Shown here: positions 1-9,720 of the stretch, piece by piece | Layout: every line of letters starts with the position of its first letter | Numbering within the stretch: position 1 is the stretch's first letter | Assembly (NCBI RefSeq): GCF_004116335.1 | Contig: NZ_PDKN01000004.1 | Span: 62,001 to 126,000, forward strand | DNA: 64,000 nt | Direction of reading: 5' to 3' | Source: Candidatus Marinarcus aquaticus | GTDB lineage: Bacteria; Campylobacterota; Campylobacteria; Campylobacterales; Arcobacteraceae | The notes under the pieces: model-generated | Seen by the model: only the letters and a program-made list of their open reading frames with translations | Databases searched by the model: none | Told to the model about the DNA's origin: nothing | Position numbers and translations under genes: made by a program

Positions 1-2410
1 TCTCAGACTTAATCACCGATGGTCCCTCTTCATAAACAAGCTTTGCAAAAGTACTTAAAGGTTGAAACCCTAACTTGGTTTTGATTTGCAAGTTATTGAG
101 TGTAGTGATATCTTCACGTTGACTCATTTCATATCGCAAACTGATTGGATATCGCTCTAAGCCATCAAACATCGTAGAGACTTGTGTTCCTGCCACACCT
201 AAAGAGATGGTGCTTAACACATCATTTTTGGTAATTCCATACCGTGCCAAGGCTTCTTGCTCTAAAGCAATATCCAAATAATATCCTGAGTTGATTTTAT
301 CACTTGAGACACTCAACGTTTTGTCAAACTTTTTGAGTGTTTGCTCAATTTGCAGTGCTACTTCTTCCAGTTTCTCATGGTCGTTTCCATAAAGCTTAAT
401 TCCCAATGGGGTTCGAATCCCTGTGAGTAACATATCAATTCGTCCTCGAATAGGATAGGTCCATGAGTTAATCAAACCCGCCACTTGAAGTTTTTGGTCC
501 ATCTCTTTCATGAGTTGCTTATAGGTCATGCCCTCACGCCATTGCTCTTCTGGTTTAAACTGAATAATAGTTTCAATCATGGCCAATGGGGCTGGGTCAG
601 TTGCTGTGTCTGCTCGCCCTGCTTTACCAAACACCGTCTGTACTTCTGGAAATGATTTTAAAACTTCATTGGTTTTTTGCGTGAGTTCTTTGGCCAAATC
701 CACACCGATACCATACGGAGTAACAGGCATATACATAAAGGTTTGCTCGTTCATCATGGGCATGAATTCCCAGTTCATGTTTTTATACACCGGATAAGCT
801 GCCATCACCGTCACCGCAAAAACAGCTACCACCGCGTATCGAAATCTCAAGGCAAGCTTGAGTAGAGGCGAATACAACTTCACAAAAAACTTATTCAAAT
901 AGTTTCTATCTTCAGGCACAATACGCCCTTTGATAAAATAAATCATCAAAATTGGTACGAGTGTAATTGAGATAACTGCCCCAGCAATCATGGCAAACGA
1001 CTTCGTAAATGCCAATGGGGAAAAGAGACGTCCCTCTTGACCCGTCAATGCAAAAATAGGTAAAAAAGAGACCACGACTAACACCAGTGCAAAGAAGATA
1101 GGACGCCCTACTTGTTTGGCTGATTGCACGACTATATCCATGCGCTCTTGGGAAGTGAGGTTTTCTTTGTTTTGCAAGTGTTTATGGGCATTTTCAACCA
1201 TGACAATGGTGGCATCCACCATCGCACCAATGGCAATGGCAATCCCTCCTAAACTCATGATGTTTGAACCCAAGTTAAAAAACTTCATCAGTAAAAAGGC
1301 AAACAACACGGTCAATGGCAACGTAATGATGATAATCAACGCACTTCTAAAGTGAAACAGAAACAACCCACTTACAATCATCACAATGATGCTCTCTTCT
1401 ATGAGTGTATGTTTGAGTGTATCAATGGCTTTATCAATCAGAGAACTTCTGTCATAGGTTTCTACTACTTCCACATCAGGCACTTGAAGAGTTTTCAGTT
1501 TCTCTTTTACAGCTTTGATGACTTTATAGGGATTTTCACCATATCGTACAACGATGATTCCCCCAACGGTTTCACCCTCTCCATTTAAATCCGCCATCCC
1601 TCGACGGTTGCTTGAAGTGACATTAACTTGTGCAATGTCTTTTATTTTTAAAGGATTGCTGCCAATGGTTTTGACGGTGATATTCTCAATATCCACCACA
1701 CTTTGTAAATATCCACGGGCAGTGATGATATGCTCAAAGCCATTTTCTAAAAGGAGTCGACCCCCTTTGTCATCGTTGTTTTTTGTTAAGGCTTGTTGCA
1801 CCTCATTGATGCTGACATTGTACTGCACGAGCCTGTCTTGGTTGAGTGTGATTTCATAATTTTTAATGAAGCCACCAATGGATGCAACTTCAGAAACCCC
1901 ATCCACACCTAATAGTGCAAACTTATAGTAATAATCTTGAAGCGTTCGAAGCTCGGCTAGTGTTTTAGTATCTGATTTAAGAGCATACTCATACGCCCAA
2001 CCAACCCCAGTGGCATCTGGTCCAATAGCCACACTCGCACCTTGTGGAAAAGTTCCTTGCAACGTTGAGAGCTGTTCTAAGATACGGTTTCTTGCATCGT
2101 ATAAATCACTGCCATCTTTGAAAATAACATAAATCAATGCATTTTGAAAACTGCTCATGGCTCGAACGGTTTCAATGTTTGGCAGACTCATCAAGTTTGA
2201 AATCAAAGGGTATGAAATCTGTTCTTCAATGGTTTTAGGACTTTGCCCTGGCCATTTGACTTGCACAATCACTTGTGGAGGTGAAAGGTCTGGCAAAGCA
2301 TCAAGGCTGGTGTTTTTAACCGACCATAAAGACGCCACTGCTAAAACGGCACATAAAAACAGAATGATAAATCGGTTTTTTACACTGTATGATATTACTT
2401 TTTCAACCAT
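1..2410 (-). CDS. cusA: CusA/CzcA-type heavy-metal RND efflux pump, 3' end cut by window edge
   Basis: An open frame reads leftward from ATG at 2410 with no stop before base 1, giving about 803 residues of a protein family usually 1020-1050 long. It is the inner-membrane proton-driven pump of a tripartite Cu/Ag-type efflux system. The N-terminus has the RND start (an amphipathic stretch, then TM1). The TM4 motif GGIAIAIGAMVDATIVMVEN carries the proton-relay Asp. The segments TDPAPLAMIETIIQFKP and RIDMLLTGI match CusA, including Met positions of the kind that ligate Cu/Ag. RBS-like AGGA precedes the start, 9 bp after the membrane-fusion gene. Copper/silver rather than Zn/Co is inferred from these Met residues and from the Met/His-rich first gene of the operon. 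Confidence 0.93.
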   Translation of the reverse strand, partial: MVEKVISYSVKNRFIILFLCAVLAVASLWSVKNTSLDALPDLSPPQVIVQVKWPGQSPKTIEEQISYPLISNLMSLPNIETVRAMSSFQNALIYVIFKDGSDLYDARNRILEQLSTLQGTFPQGASVAIGPDATGVGWAYEYALKSDTKTLAELRTLQDYYYKFALLGVDGVSEVASIGGFIKNYEITLNQDRLVQYNVSINEVQQALTKNNDDKGGRLLLENGFEHIITARGYLQSVVDIENITVKTIGSNPLKIKDIAQVNVTSSNRRGMADLNGEGETVGGIIVVRYGENPYKVIKAVKEKLKTLQVPDVEVVETYDRSSLIDKAIDTLKHTLIEESIIVMIVSGLFLFHFRSALIIIITLPLTVLFAFLLMKFFNLGSNIMSLGGIAIAIGAMVDATIVMVENAHKHLQNKENLTSQERMDIVVQSAKQVGRPIFFALVLVVVSFLPIFALTGQEGRLFSPLAFTKSFAMIAGAVISITLVPILMIYFIKGRIVPEDRNYLNKFFVKLYSPLLKLALRFRYAVVAVFAVTVMAAYPVYKNMNWEFMPMMNEQTFMYMPVTPYGIGVDLAKELTQKTNEVLKSFPEVQTVFGKAGRADTATDPAPLAMIETIIQFKPEEQWREGMTYKQLMKEMDQKLQVAGLINSWTYPIRGRIDMLLTGIRTPLGIKLYGNDHEKLEEVALQIEQTLKKFDKTLSVSSDKINSGYYLDIALEQEALARYGITKNDVLSTISLGVAGTQVSTMFDGLERYPISLRYEMSQREDITTLNNLQIKTKLGFQPLSTFAKLVYEEGPSVIKSE

Positions 2411-2419
2411 GATGTTTTC

Positions 2420-3445
2420 CTACCAATCCTCATTATCCCAATCATCACCGCCACTTTTGTATAAAGCATTGGTTAGGGCATCTGAATCAAGTAAAAAAAG
2501 AGCATTGTTGATTACTTTTTCACCCTCTTTTACCCCACTGATAATCTCATATTCACTGCTTGAGATTCGTTTTGCTGTGACCTCTATTGGTTCATACTCT
2601 TGTTGTGATAAAAACAAGAAAACATAGTGTTTTTCCCCTTTGGTAATCACAGCTGTTTTAGGCAATACCAATGCCTCTTTGCTTTGAATCATCACTTGTA
2701 CTTTTCCAAACATATTGGGACGCAGTTGTAAGTCTTGGTTTTGCACCACAAATCGCACGTCCACCGTTTGACTCTTTTCATCCAAATAAGGGTAGACAAA
2801 ATCAACTCTTGTTTTTAACACTTGCTCAACACCATCAATCTTGACTAAAGCTTTCATCCCCTCTTTGAGTGATGCCACATCGTTTTGATAGACTTTAGCA
2901 ATAAACCAAAGTTGGTCAATATTGGCCAATTGTAAAAGCAGTTGCCCTTTTTTAGCAAAGCTTCCTTTATTGATGTTTCGTTTTAAAACCAGTGCATTAA
3001 AAGGCGTATAAAAACTCACCTCATCTAAAGCTTTCGATGACGATTTTATCTTTTGAAGCATCTTAGTATCAATATCTAAAGCAATCAGTTTTTCATAGGC
3101 ACTTGCATAGAGTTTTTCATTGATGCTTTTTACAATGTGTAACTCTTTTTGAATCGTTTGCACTTCATTGGAATCAACAGAGAAAAGTGGCTCTCCTTTT
3201 TTTAAGAGCATATAATCTTTTGAAGCATTTAAGTTCGTAATATATCCATCAAAACGTATCACCACATCTTCAATGGCACTTGTACTTACAGCGGTGTTTC
3301 CATAAAAGGTTTTTTGTTCATGAATATTTTTTTTAACAACCTCAACCACCTCTTTGTTAAAGAGTTGTTTGGCTTCTAAAATTTTTGCACTGCTAGCTTG
3401 TGTCATAAGCACGAACAGTATTATCAAAGTAAGTAGTGTTTTCAT
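2420..3445 (-). CDS. cusB: RND efflux periplasmic adaptor (membrane fusion) subunit, CusB-like
   Basis: A 341-residue periplasmic adaptor that should link the CusA pump to the TolC-like channel. It has an N-terminal signal segment (about residues 1-20), a lipoyl/barrel-sandwich region split by a short helical hairpin (about 60-160), a beta-barrel domain (LWFIAKVYQNDVASLKEGM) and a membrane-proximal domain ending in an acidic tail (DDWDNEDW). An ATG four codons upstream exists, but the start at 3445 forms an ATGA overlap with the upstream stop and has GGAG eight bases before it, so it is preferred. The CusB N-terminal Met triad is not evident, so metal specificity rests on context. Confidence 0.88.
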   Translation of the reverse strand: MKTLLTLIILFVLMTQASSAKILEAKQLFNKEVVEVVKKNIHEQKTFYGNTAVSTSAIEDVVIRFDGYITNLNASKDYMLLKKGEPLFSVDSNEVQTIQKELHIVKSINEKLYASAYEKLIALDIDTKMLQKIKSSSKALDEVSFYTPFNALVLKRNINKGSFAKKGQLLLQLANIDQLWFIAKVYQNDVASLKEGMKALVKIDGVEQVLKTRVDFVYPYLDEKSQTVDVRFVVQNQDLQLRPNMFGKVQVMIQSKEALVLPKTAVITKGEKHYVFLFLSQQEYEPIEVTAKRISSSEYEIISGVKEGEKVINNALFLLDSDALTNALYKSGGDDWDNEDW

Positions 3446-4644
3446 TGATTGCTCCAAGCGTAGCCATAATAGATGGCTTGTGCTAAATTATTGTAATAGT
3501 TTTTTTGTTCATCTAAAACCTCAAACTCAAAGCTGATAAGCTCATTGAGATTTTGTATCACTGCTTGAGGTTTGATTTTTTGTAAAGAGTTATACACCTC
3601 AACGGCCTCTTGCATTTTTTGTTTGGTAGGGATAATGCTTTGTTGTAAAATTTCCAATGCTCGTATACTCATATCAAGTTCATTTTGAATTTGTGCAATA
3701 TTGGTTTGAAAATTTGTTTTCAAATCTTCAAGTTTGCTTCTCTCTTCATACGACTTTGACTTCGCTTGCAAAGCTTTGATATTTTCACTGCCATAAATGG
3801 CCAATGGAATCCCCAAAGAGAAGTTAAAGTAGTCTTCATACTTATCATCTCTTTGAAAATACGCCATATTGAGTTTCACATCGGGAATTTTCTTTTCATA
3901 CTCCAGTGCCTCTTGGTCTAAAAACCGTTTGATTTTAAGCTCTTGAATTTTGATTTTTGGATGACTCAAATAATCAATATTCAAATGCTTTTGAGTGGTT
4001 TCTAATGCCACTTCAAGATGCTCAACTTTTTGCTGTGTTATCTCTTCAAGTTTGAGATACAAGTTTGCAATGATGTTATCCAATCGCTCAATGTTTAAAA
4101 GCGTTTTATGATACAACACTTCCACATTTAAACTCTCTGTTTGCAATGTTTGGTCATTTTCATACAGTGCTGTGGTGAGTGCTTTAAGTTGTTCAATGTT
4201 GTGCAAATAGGTTTTAAAAAGTGCTTTTTTTTTCTCTAAAACCACAATAGAGTATCCCAACTCTATGATTTTAGATTTGAGTTGCAGTTTTTTATCCTCT
4301 AAAACCAAAGCCGTGATGGCTCTGTCTTTTTTGGCGATTTGCTCTTGTATGTCTAAACGACTGCTTAAAGGAACCACTTGCGAAACTCCAATATATTGAG
4401 CTTGCATGGGTTCTAAATCTCTTCGACTGATATCTCCTGATTGCACATCATTTACACCAAATGTTAATGTCGGGTTTTGCCACTTTGTAGAGAGTTTGAT
4501 GTTCTCATCAGCCGTTTTTATTGCTTTTTCTAACCCTTGAATCGTATAGTTTTGTTCAAGACTTTTATCAATAAGCGACTGTATATTTTGGGCAAAACTC
4601 AATTGCGCTGCTAAGAAGATAAGCCAAAGAGATTTTTTAAACAT
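3442..4644 (-). CDS. TolC-family outer membrane efflux protein
   Basis: A 400-residue protein with an N-terminal signal peptide ending near AQN and two long helical coiled-coil repeats, as in TolC/OprM/CusC channels. It forms the outer membrane duct of the tripartite pump encoded with it. There is no lipobox cysteine after the signal, unlike CusC. Its start overlaps the stop of the YtkA-like gene by one base (TGATG) and its stop overlaps the cusB start (ATGA), so the cluster is translationally coupled. Confidence 0.88.
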   Translation of the reverse strand: MFKKSLWLIFLAAQLSFAQNIQSLIDKSLEQNYTIQGLEKAIKTADENIKLSTKWQNPTLTFGVNDVQSGDISRRDLEPMQAQYIGVSQVVPLSSRLDIQEQIAKKDRAITALVLEDKKLQLKSKIIELGYSIVVLEKKKALFKTYLHNIEQLKALTTALYENDQTLQTESLNVEVLYHKTLLNIERLDNIIANLYLKLEEITQQKVEHLEVALETTQKHLNIDYLSHPKIKIQELKIKRFLDQEALEYEKKIPDVKLNMAYFQRDDKYEDYFNFSLGIPLAIYGSENIKALQAKSKSYEERSKLEDLKTNFQTNIAQIQNELDMSIRALEILQQSIIPTKQKMQEAVEVYNSLQKIKPQAVIQNLNELISFEFEVLDEQKNYYNNLAQAIYYGYAWSNQ

Positions 4645-5114
4645 CAGTAGTTTACACTCCCTTTAACCATTTGAACTTTTCCATCGGCTGTTTTAAACTT
4701 GATTTGGTATTGCCATGTTCCGTTCATACTTAAATTCACATCACACTTATATTTACCGTTTTCAAATTTTGCATTACCTTTATGTTCCATATATGGCATA
4801 CCTGGCATCTCTGGCATGAAGAATTTCACTTTCACTTGTGCATCATTGATCATCATTCCTTGGTGTCCAATCATGATGTGCATTTCATTGTTTCCATTGG
4901 TCAATGGTTTCTCACTGCTTAATATTACATTGAACCCTTCTCGTGTCATCATCTCATTGTGATACGCCATTGCATTACCTTGTCCCATGTCATGATTCAT
5001 TTGTGCATGATTCATTTTAGAGTGATCCATGTTATTCATATTATGACTCTCAGCCATCATACTTGTTGCAGCAATAAGTACTGAGGCAACAACAATTGAT
5101 TTTAACTTTTGCAT
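4644..5114 (-). CDS. Met/His-rich periplasmic YtkA/FixH-like protein, first gene of metal efflux operon
   Basis: A 156-residue secreted protein. A signal peptide (about 1-21) is followed by a Met/His/Asn-rich stretch (residues about 24-50, with repeats like MNHAQMNHDM), then a beta-rich YtkA/FixH-like domain containing FFMPEMPGMPYM. Such Met/His runs typically bind Cu(I)/Ag(I). As the first gene of the efflux operon it could be a periplasmic metal carrier, the role CusF plays in enterobacteria, but it is not a CusF homologue. AGGAAG precedes the start. Family assignment is moderate; metal binding is an inference from composition. Confidence 0.72.
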   Translation of the reverse strand: MQKLKSIVVASVLIAATSMMAESHNMNNMDHSKMNHAQMNHDMGQGNAMAYHNEMMTREGFNVILSSEKPLTNGNNEMHIMIGHQGMMINDAQVKVKFFMPEMPGMPYMEHKGNAKFENGKYKCDVNLSMNGTWQYQIKFKTADGKVQMVKGSVNY

Positions 5115-5162
5115 ACTTCTTCCTTTACTTGATTTCAGAAAGTATACGATGTTACGTGTGGA

Positions 5163-5813
5163 TTATATGTGTAGTTTTTGAGGGACAATCAGCAGATTAT
5201 CATAAGAGTGATGTCCATGCTTAAAACCGTACCAAAGGGTTAATGCACAACAAATGGCATCGAGTCTGTCTTCAGTGGTTTTAAGTTGCTTCCCTTTTGC
5301 ATGCGGGATATTCATATCAGGAATATTACAAATATACAGTGAAAGATATTCGGCATATCGTTGCAGTTGCTCTTTTATATATTGAACATCTCTTCCCTTT
5401 TTACGTTTATAAGGCAAGACATGATCTTTTGTAAAGAGTTGTATGATGGTTGCATGAGGATAGACTTCAAAAAGATTCTCTCTTAATGTGTATTCAATAC
5501 TGTTTGCAATTTCTTCGCCTCGTATCTCTTTATACAAACGTTTAAAAAGTGTGCGATTAACGGGGTAGGCTCCCAGTTTGTATTTGGAAAAGTCTTTTAA
5601 GAAGTTTTTCTCTATTTGACGATTACCTTGCTCATTTTCAATAAGCAGTGGTGCATCGATGCCTATTTTATCAGGCTTTTTTTCTTTAATATATTCAACG
5701 ATTTCTTGTGTACTTTGTAAATCAACAACTTCCAACAATTGATTCTCTTCAATGAGTGCTAAAGAGGTAATGTTATTGCTTGACCACGCTAAGTCAATCC
5801 CTAAGTATCTCAT
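5163..5813 (-). CDS. DUF429 family protein (RNase H-like fold)
   Basis: A 216-residue protein starting MRYLGIDLAWS, followed by KIGIDAPLL and FEVYPHA, which are the conserved acidic motifs of DUF429. The family is predicted to be RNase H/resolvase-like nucleases, but its biological role is not established. It overlaps the upstream CCA transferase gene by 4 bp, so the two are probably cotranscribed. The late segment TTEDRLDAICCALTLWYG fits the family C-terminus. Confidence 0.75.
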   Translation of the reverse strand: MRYLGIDLAWSSNNITSLALIEENQLLEVVDLQSTQEIVEYIKEKKPDKIGIDAPLLIENEQGNRQIEKNFLKDFSKYKLGAYPVNRTLFKRLYKEIRGEEIANSIEYTLRENLFEVYPHATIIQLFTKDHVLPYKRKKGRDVQYIKEQLQRYAEYLSLYICNIPDMNIPHAKGKQLKTTEDRLDAICCALTLWYGFKHGHHSYDNLLIVPQKLHI

Positions 5814-7213
5814 AGATAGTGTTTCTTAATCGCTTTTAGAATCTGCTCTTTATCGTTATTGGGATTGTCCAGTTGCAGTTCATATGCAAACTCTAAAATT
5901 TCACTGAACATTTGTGAGGGTTGCATCCCCAGTTGAAGTAAATCTCTTCCCAAGACTAAAGGCTTTTCTGCTTCATTTTTCACGTTGAGTTCTTGTGCCG
6001 TTTCTAAAAGCCACGCTATGGCTTTATCACACTTAGAACTATCTGGAAGTGTTCGTCCTTTACAATCAGCCAAGGCCACTTTACACAACAGCTCAATGTT
6101 GACTTTGCTTGCCAATCGTTTGACGGCTTTAAGTGAGGATTGTTGTAAAAAGAGTTGAAAAGGTGCTAAATGATACTCCACTAAAGGCACAATCGCTTTG
6201 ATGAGTTTTTTGTCATTGGTTAAACGCTCTAAAAATGAAAGCGTAGGAGCTACTCCCTCTTTTTCATGTTTATAAGAGGTGATTTTTCCATTAATGATTT
6301 CCGTTGTCATTGGTTTTCCCAAATCATGACATAAAATTGCCAACATCAATAACAGTTTTTCACTCTCATCGGTGGTTTGGATTTTCACCATCTCATCAAG
6401 GCACATCAGTGTATGCACCCACACATCCCCTTCTGGGTGATATTCTGGTTCTTGCTCACACCCTACAAGAGCTTCAAGTTCTGGAAAATAAGGCAGGATA
6501 TTTAAATCTTTAAGCAGTTCAAAGCCACGTGAGGGTTTTTTTGATTTCAGAAGCAGTTTTTTAAACTCTTCAAAGATACGGTTATTAGAAAGCGCTTCTA
6601 ATTCGCCAGAGTTAACTATAGATTGACATAAAGAAAAGGTTGCTTCATGCAACGTTAAATCAAAACGTGCACAAAACTGTATGGCACGATAGACACGTAA
6701 GGGGTCTTCCACAAAAGTTTCATCTTTAATATGCCGAAGAGTTCCTTTTTTTAAATCCTCTAAACCATTGTGTGGGTCTAAAAATGTTTGAGTAGTATAG
6801 TCAAACCCCATGGCATTCATGGTGAAATCACGGCGTAAGCTTGCGGTTATAAAATCCATGCTGGCATCGCAAGTGACTTCAAATCCCGTATACCCAACTC
6901 CTGTTTTCTCTTCTCGCCTTGGCAACGCAAAGTCAAACTCATCACTGTCCACATGCAGTTTATACACACCAAAACTTTTTCCCACAAACTTTATCTCACC
7001 AAAGCGTGAAAGGGTCTTTTCAATCACAGCTTCATCGCTGCAACCAAAGAGTTCAATATCATAATCTTTAATGGGTTTATCTAAATAGAAGTCTCGAACG
7101 CAACCGCCTACAAGAACAGGAGCAATGCCTTGTTCTTGTAAAGCGTTTAAAATAGGTTCAAGCGTAGAAGGTACGCGTATGAAGTTATTTTTTCTCTTTG
7201 TATACGTGTACAT
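5810..7213 (-). CDS. cca: CCA tRNA nucleotidyltransferase / poly(A) polymerase family with HD domain
   Basis: The nucleotidyltransferase core is clear: LVGGCVRDFYLDKPIKDYD carries the GG and DxD catalytic motifs, followed by RRDFTMNAMG and the downstream RNA-binding helices. A C-terminal HD phosphohydrolase-type domain (about 270-400) contains HDLGKP. Its job is adding or repairing the 3' CCA of tRNAs. The start is uncertain. ATG at 7213 gives 467 residues and overlaps the mscS gene by 29 bp; an ATG at 7252 would add 13 residues and overlap mscS by 68 bp. Neither has a good ribosome site. Confidence 0.88.
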   Translation of the reverse strand: MYTYTKRKNNFIRVPSTLEPILNALQEQGIAPVLVGGCVRDFYLDKPIKDYDIELFGCSDEAVIEKTLSRFGEIKFVGKSFGVYKLHVDSDEFDFALPRREEKTGVGYTGFEVTCDASMDFITASLRRDFTMNAMGFDYTTQTFLDPHNGLEDLKKGTLRHIKDETFVEDPLRVYRAIQFCARFDLTLHEATFSLCQSIVNSGELEALSNNRIFEEFKKLLLKSKKPSRGFELLKDLNILPYFPELEALVGCEQEPEYHPEGDVWVHTLMCLDEMVKIQTTDESEKLLLMLAILCHDLGKPMTTEIINGKITSYKHEKEGVAPTLSFLERLTNDKKLIKAIVPLVEYHLAPFQLFLQQSSLKAVKRLASKVNIELLCKVALADCKGRTLPDSSKCDKAIAWLLETAQELNVKNEAEKPLVLGRDLLQLGMQPSQMFSEILEFAYELQLDNPNNDKEQILKAIKKHYL

Positions 7214-7976
7214 CGGTTTGAGGATAAGGAATAGAGATACCCTCTGCATCAAATGTTGTTTTAATGGTTTCAGTCAGGTTAAACTTTACATCCCAATAAT
7301 CAGGTGTGTTTACCCATGCTCGTACTACAAAGTTCACTGATGAATCGCCCAGTTCACTCACGGCAACGGTGATACCATCATCAAGCAATACTTTTTCATT
7401 GGCATTGATAATTGAAGTTAACACCTCTTTGGCTTTTTTAATGTCATCATCATAACCAATCCCCACAACCAAATCGACTCTTCGTTTTTCATGTGCATTA
7501 ATGTTAACGATGTTTCCACCAGTGATACCTGAGTTGGGTACTAAAATCTTTTGATTATCGGGTGTTGTAAACTCCGTATTAAACAGATGAATCTCTGTTA
7601 CTTTCCCTGTCACACCACCAGCTGTTACCACATCACCTACTTTAAAAGGTTTAAAGAAAATCAGCATTACTCCAGACGCAAAGTTTGACAACGAATCTTT
7701 TAAAGCCAAACCAACCGCTAAACCAGCAGCACCAAGCACAGCTAGGAATGAAGTGGTCTCAACGCCTACTTGCTCTAAGGCTGTAAGAATCACTACTACA
7801 AGCAATAAGTAGTATAAGATATCTTCAAAGAAGTTAATCAACATGTCATCAAGTTTTGGATTTTTATGCATCATTTTTGCAATGAATCCAGTCAACTCTT
7901 TAGCTACCCACTTACCAATAAAAAAAATCAACAGTGCATAGATGATATTCACTGCATATTCAAAAATCATATCCAT
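7185..7976 (-). CDS. mscS: MscS-family small-conductance mechanosensitive channel
   Basis: A 263-residue inner-membrane channel with three N-terminal TM segments. The pore helix TM3 is Gly/Ala-rich (AAGLAVGLALKDSLSNFASG), followed by FKPFKVGD of the beta domain and a cytoplasmic alpha/beta domain ending in IPYPQTDVHVY. All are MscS hallmarks. It gates under membrane tension to release osmolytes. It lies between proS (9 bp upstream) and cca (overlapping). Confidence 0.92.
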   Translation of the reverse strand: MDMIFEYAVNIIYALLIFFIGKWVAKELTGFIAKMMHKNPKLDDMLINFFEDILYYLLLVVVILTALEQVGVETTSFLAVLGAAGLAVGLALKDSLSNFASGVMLIFFKPFKVGDVVTAGGVTGKVTEIHLFNTEFTTPDNQKILVPNSGITGGNIVNINAHEKRRVDLVVGIGYDDDIKKAKEVLTSIINANEKVLLDDGITVAVSELGDSSVNFVVRAWVNTPDYWDVKFNLTETIKTTFDAEGISIPYPQTDVHVYKEKK

Positions 7977-7985
7977 CGCTTATCC

Positions 7986-9710
7986 TTATTGTGCAATTAA
8001 AGTTTGAAGGGTTTCAACCACTTTATCTAAAGCCACCTCTTGTTTCTCTAGCGTTTTTCTCTCCACAATTTCAACAAACCCTTCAGTGAGTTTTTTACCT
8101 ACAACCACAGCGTATGGGAAACCAATGAGTTCAAAGTCACCCATTTTAAAACCAAATCGCTCTTTGGTTCTGTCATCAATAATGGTTGAAATACCTGCTT
8201 TTTTCAATCCTTCATAGATTTCAAGGCCGGCATTAAGTTCATCATCTTTTTTAGCATTTGATACAATCACATCCACTAAAAATGGTGCCGTTGTTTTTGT
8301 CCAAATACACCCTTTTTCATCATGGTTTTGTTCAATCACTGCTGCTACGAGTCGTGATACACCAATTCCGTAACATCCCATGATAAAGGGTTGAGATTTT
8401 CCATTGGCATCTAAAAAGTTTGCCTCCATTGCTTCAGAGTATTTGCTTCCCAATTGGAAGATGTGCCCTGCTTCAATCCCTTTAGTATATCGAAGTTCTC
8501 CACCACAACAGTTACATTTATCCCCCTCTTGTACCGCAACTAAGTCAAAATAGGTTGCATCTTTAAGTGATGAAAGGTCCGTACCTGTTAAGTGGTAGTT
8601 CTCTTCATTGGCTCCACACACCAAACCGTGCTCCCCTTTAATCTCTTCATCAATAACAAATGTGATACCTGCAGGCAGATTAAATGGTCCTACATAACCT
8701 GCACAAAGTCCAGCTTGTGTAATCTCATCTTCACTTGAATCAAGCAATTCTAAAGCATCCACCGAGTTACACGCTTTGGTCTCTTCAAGTTCATCATCTC
8801 CTCGAACAAAAAAGACCACCACTTTTTTCTCTTCTTCATACACGGCAGTTTTAATCACAGCTTTAATCGTTTGCGCTTGTGAGACACTCAAGAAGTTACT
8901 CACTTCTTCAATGGTTTTAAACCCAACGGTTTCCACTCTCTCTTGTTTCACATCGATTTCAGTGTTTTCAAACCAAGGCGTAAAGTGTCGTTTCTTTCTT
9001 TTTGCTGCTTCAATGTTCGCACCATAATCACATGAATCACATACAACAATGGTGTCTTCCCCTGAGTTTGCAAGAACATGAAACTCTTTTGAACCACTTC
9101 CTCCAATGGCACCCGAGTCTGCTTCAACCACTCTGAACTCTAATCCCAATCTCTCATAGACTCTTTTATAGGTTGCTTCCATGAGTTCAAACTCTCGCAC
9201 CAAATCCTCTTGTGTGGCATGAAAAGAGTAAGCATCTTTCATCAAGAACTCTCGTCCTCGCATTAAACCAAATCTTGGTCGTGCTTCATCTCTGAATTTT
9301 GTATAGATTTGATAAAGATTAATAGGCAGGTCTTTGTATGAAGTGATTCTATTTTTTACCATATTTACAACCGCTTCCTCATTGGTAGGACTGAGAACAA
9401 AATCCGCATTTTTTCTGTCTTTAAATCGTAAAAGCTCTGGTCCCATTGTCGTGGCTCGACCTGACTCTTGCCAAAGGCTTAATGGCGTTACAAAACCAAA
9501 CTGTACTTCATTGGCTCCGGCTTCATCCATCTCCTCTTTTACAATCGCTCTGATTTTATCTAAAACAATTTTTCCCAACGGCATAAAGTCATAAATTCCT
9601 GCACCTGTTTGTGCAATAAATCCTGCACGTACTAAAAACTGATGCGATGGAAGCGTTGCATCGTTTGGTGTCTCTTTGGTTGTTGGGATAAACATTTTAC
9701 TGAATTTCAT
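7986..9710 (-). CDS. proS: Prolyl-tRNA synthetase (bacterial type, with editing domain)
   Basis: A 574-residue class II aminoacyl-tRNA synthetase. Motif 1 is near the start, motif 2 is FRDEARPRFGLMRGREF, and motif 3 is near IMGCYGIGVSRL. A YbaK-like editing insertion sits between motifs 2 and 3 (about residues 230-380), followed by the anticodon-binding domain at the C-terminus. It charges tRNA-Pro and hydrolyses mischarged Ala-tRNA-Pro. It sits 10 bp after hemA. Confidence 0.96.
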   Translation of the reverse strand: MKFSKMFIPTTKETPNDATLPSHQFLVRAGFIAQTGAGIYDFMPLGKIVLDKIRAIVKEEMDEAGANEVQFGFVTPLSLWQESGRATTMGPELLRFKDRKNADFVLSPTNEEAVVNMVKNRITSYKDLPINLYQIYTKFRDEARPRFGLMRGREFLMKDAYSFHATQEDLVREFELMEATYKRVYERLGLEFRVVEADSGAIGGSGSKEFHVLANSGEDTIVVCDSCDYGANIEAAKRKKRHFTPWFENTEIDVKQERVETVGFKTIEEVSNFLSVSQAQTIKAVIKTAVYEEEKKVVVFFVRGDDELEETKACNSVDALELLDSSEDEITQAGLCAGYVGPFNLPAGITFVIDEEIKGEHGLVCGANEENYHLTGTDLSSLKDATYFDLVAVQEGDKCNCCGGELRYTKGIEAGHIFQLGSKYSEAMEANFLDANGKSQPFIMGCYGIGVSRLVAAVIEQNHDEKGCIWTKTTAPFLVDVIVSNAKKDDELNAGLEIYEGLKKAGISTIIDDRTKERFGFKMGDFELIGFPYAVVVGKKLTEGFVEIVERKTLEKQEVALDKVVETLQTLIAQ

Positions 9711-9720
9711 TCACATTTTC

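Noticed and set aside
579-2627. Plus-strand frames opposite cusA and cusB
   Set aside because: They are shadows of strongly conserved minus-strand genes and have no ribosome sites or recognisable motifs. The same holds for other antisense frames along the window.
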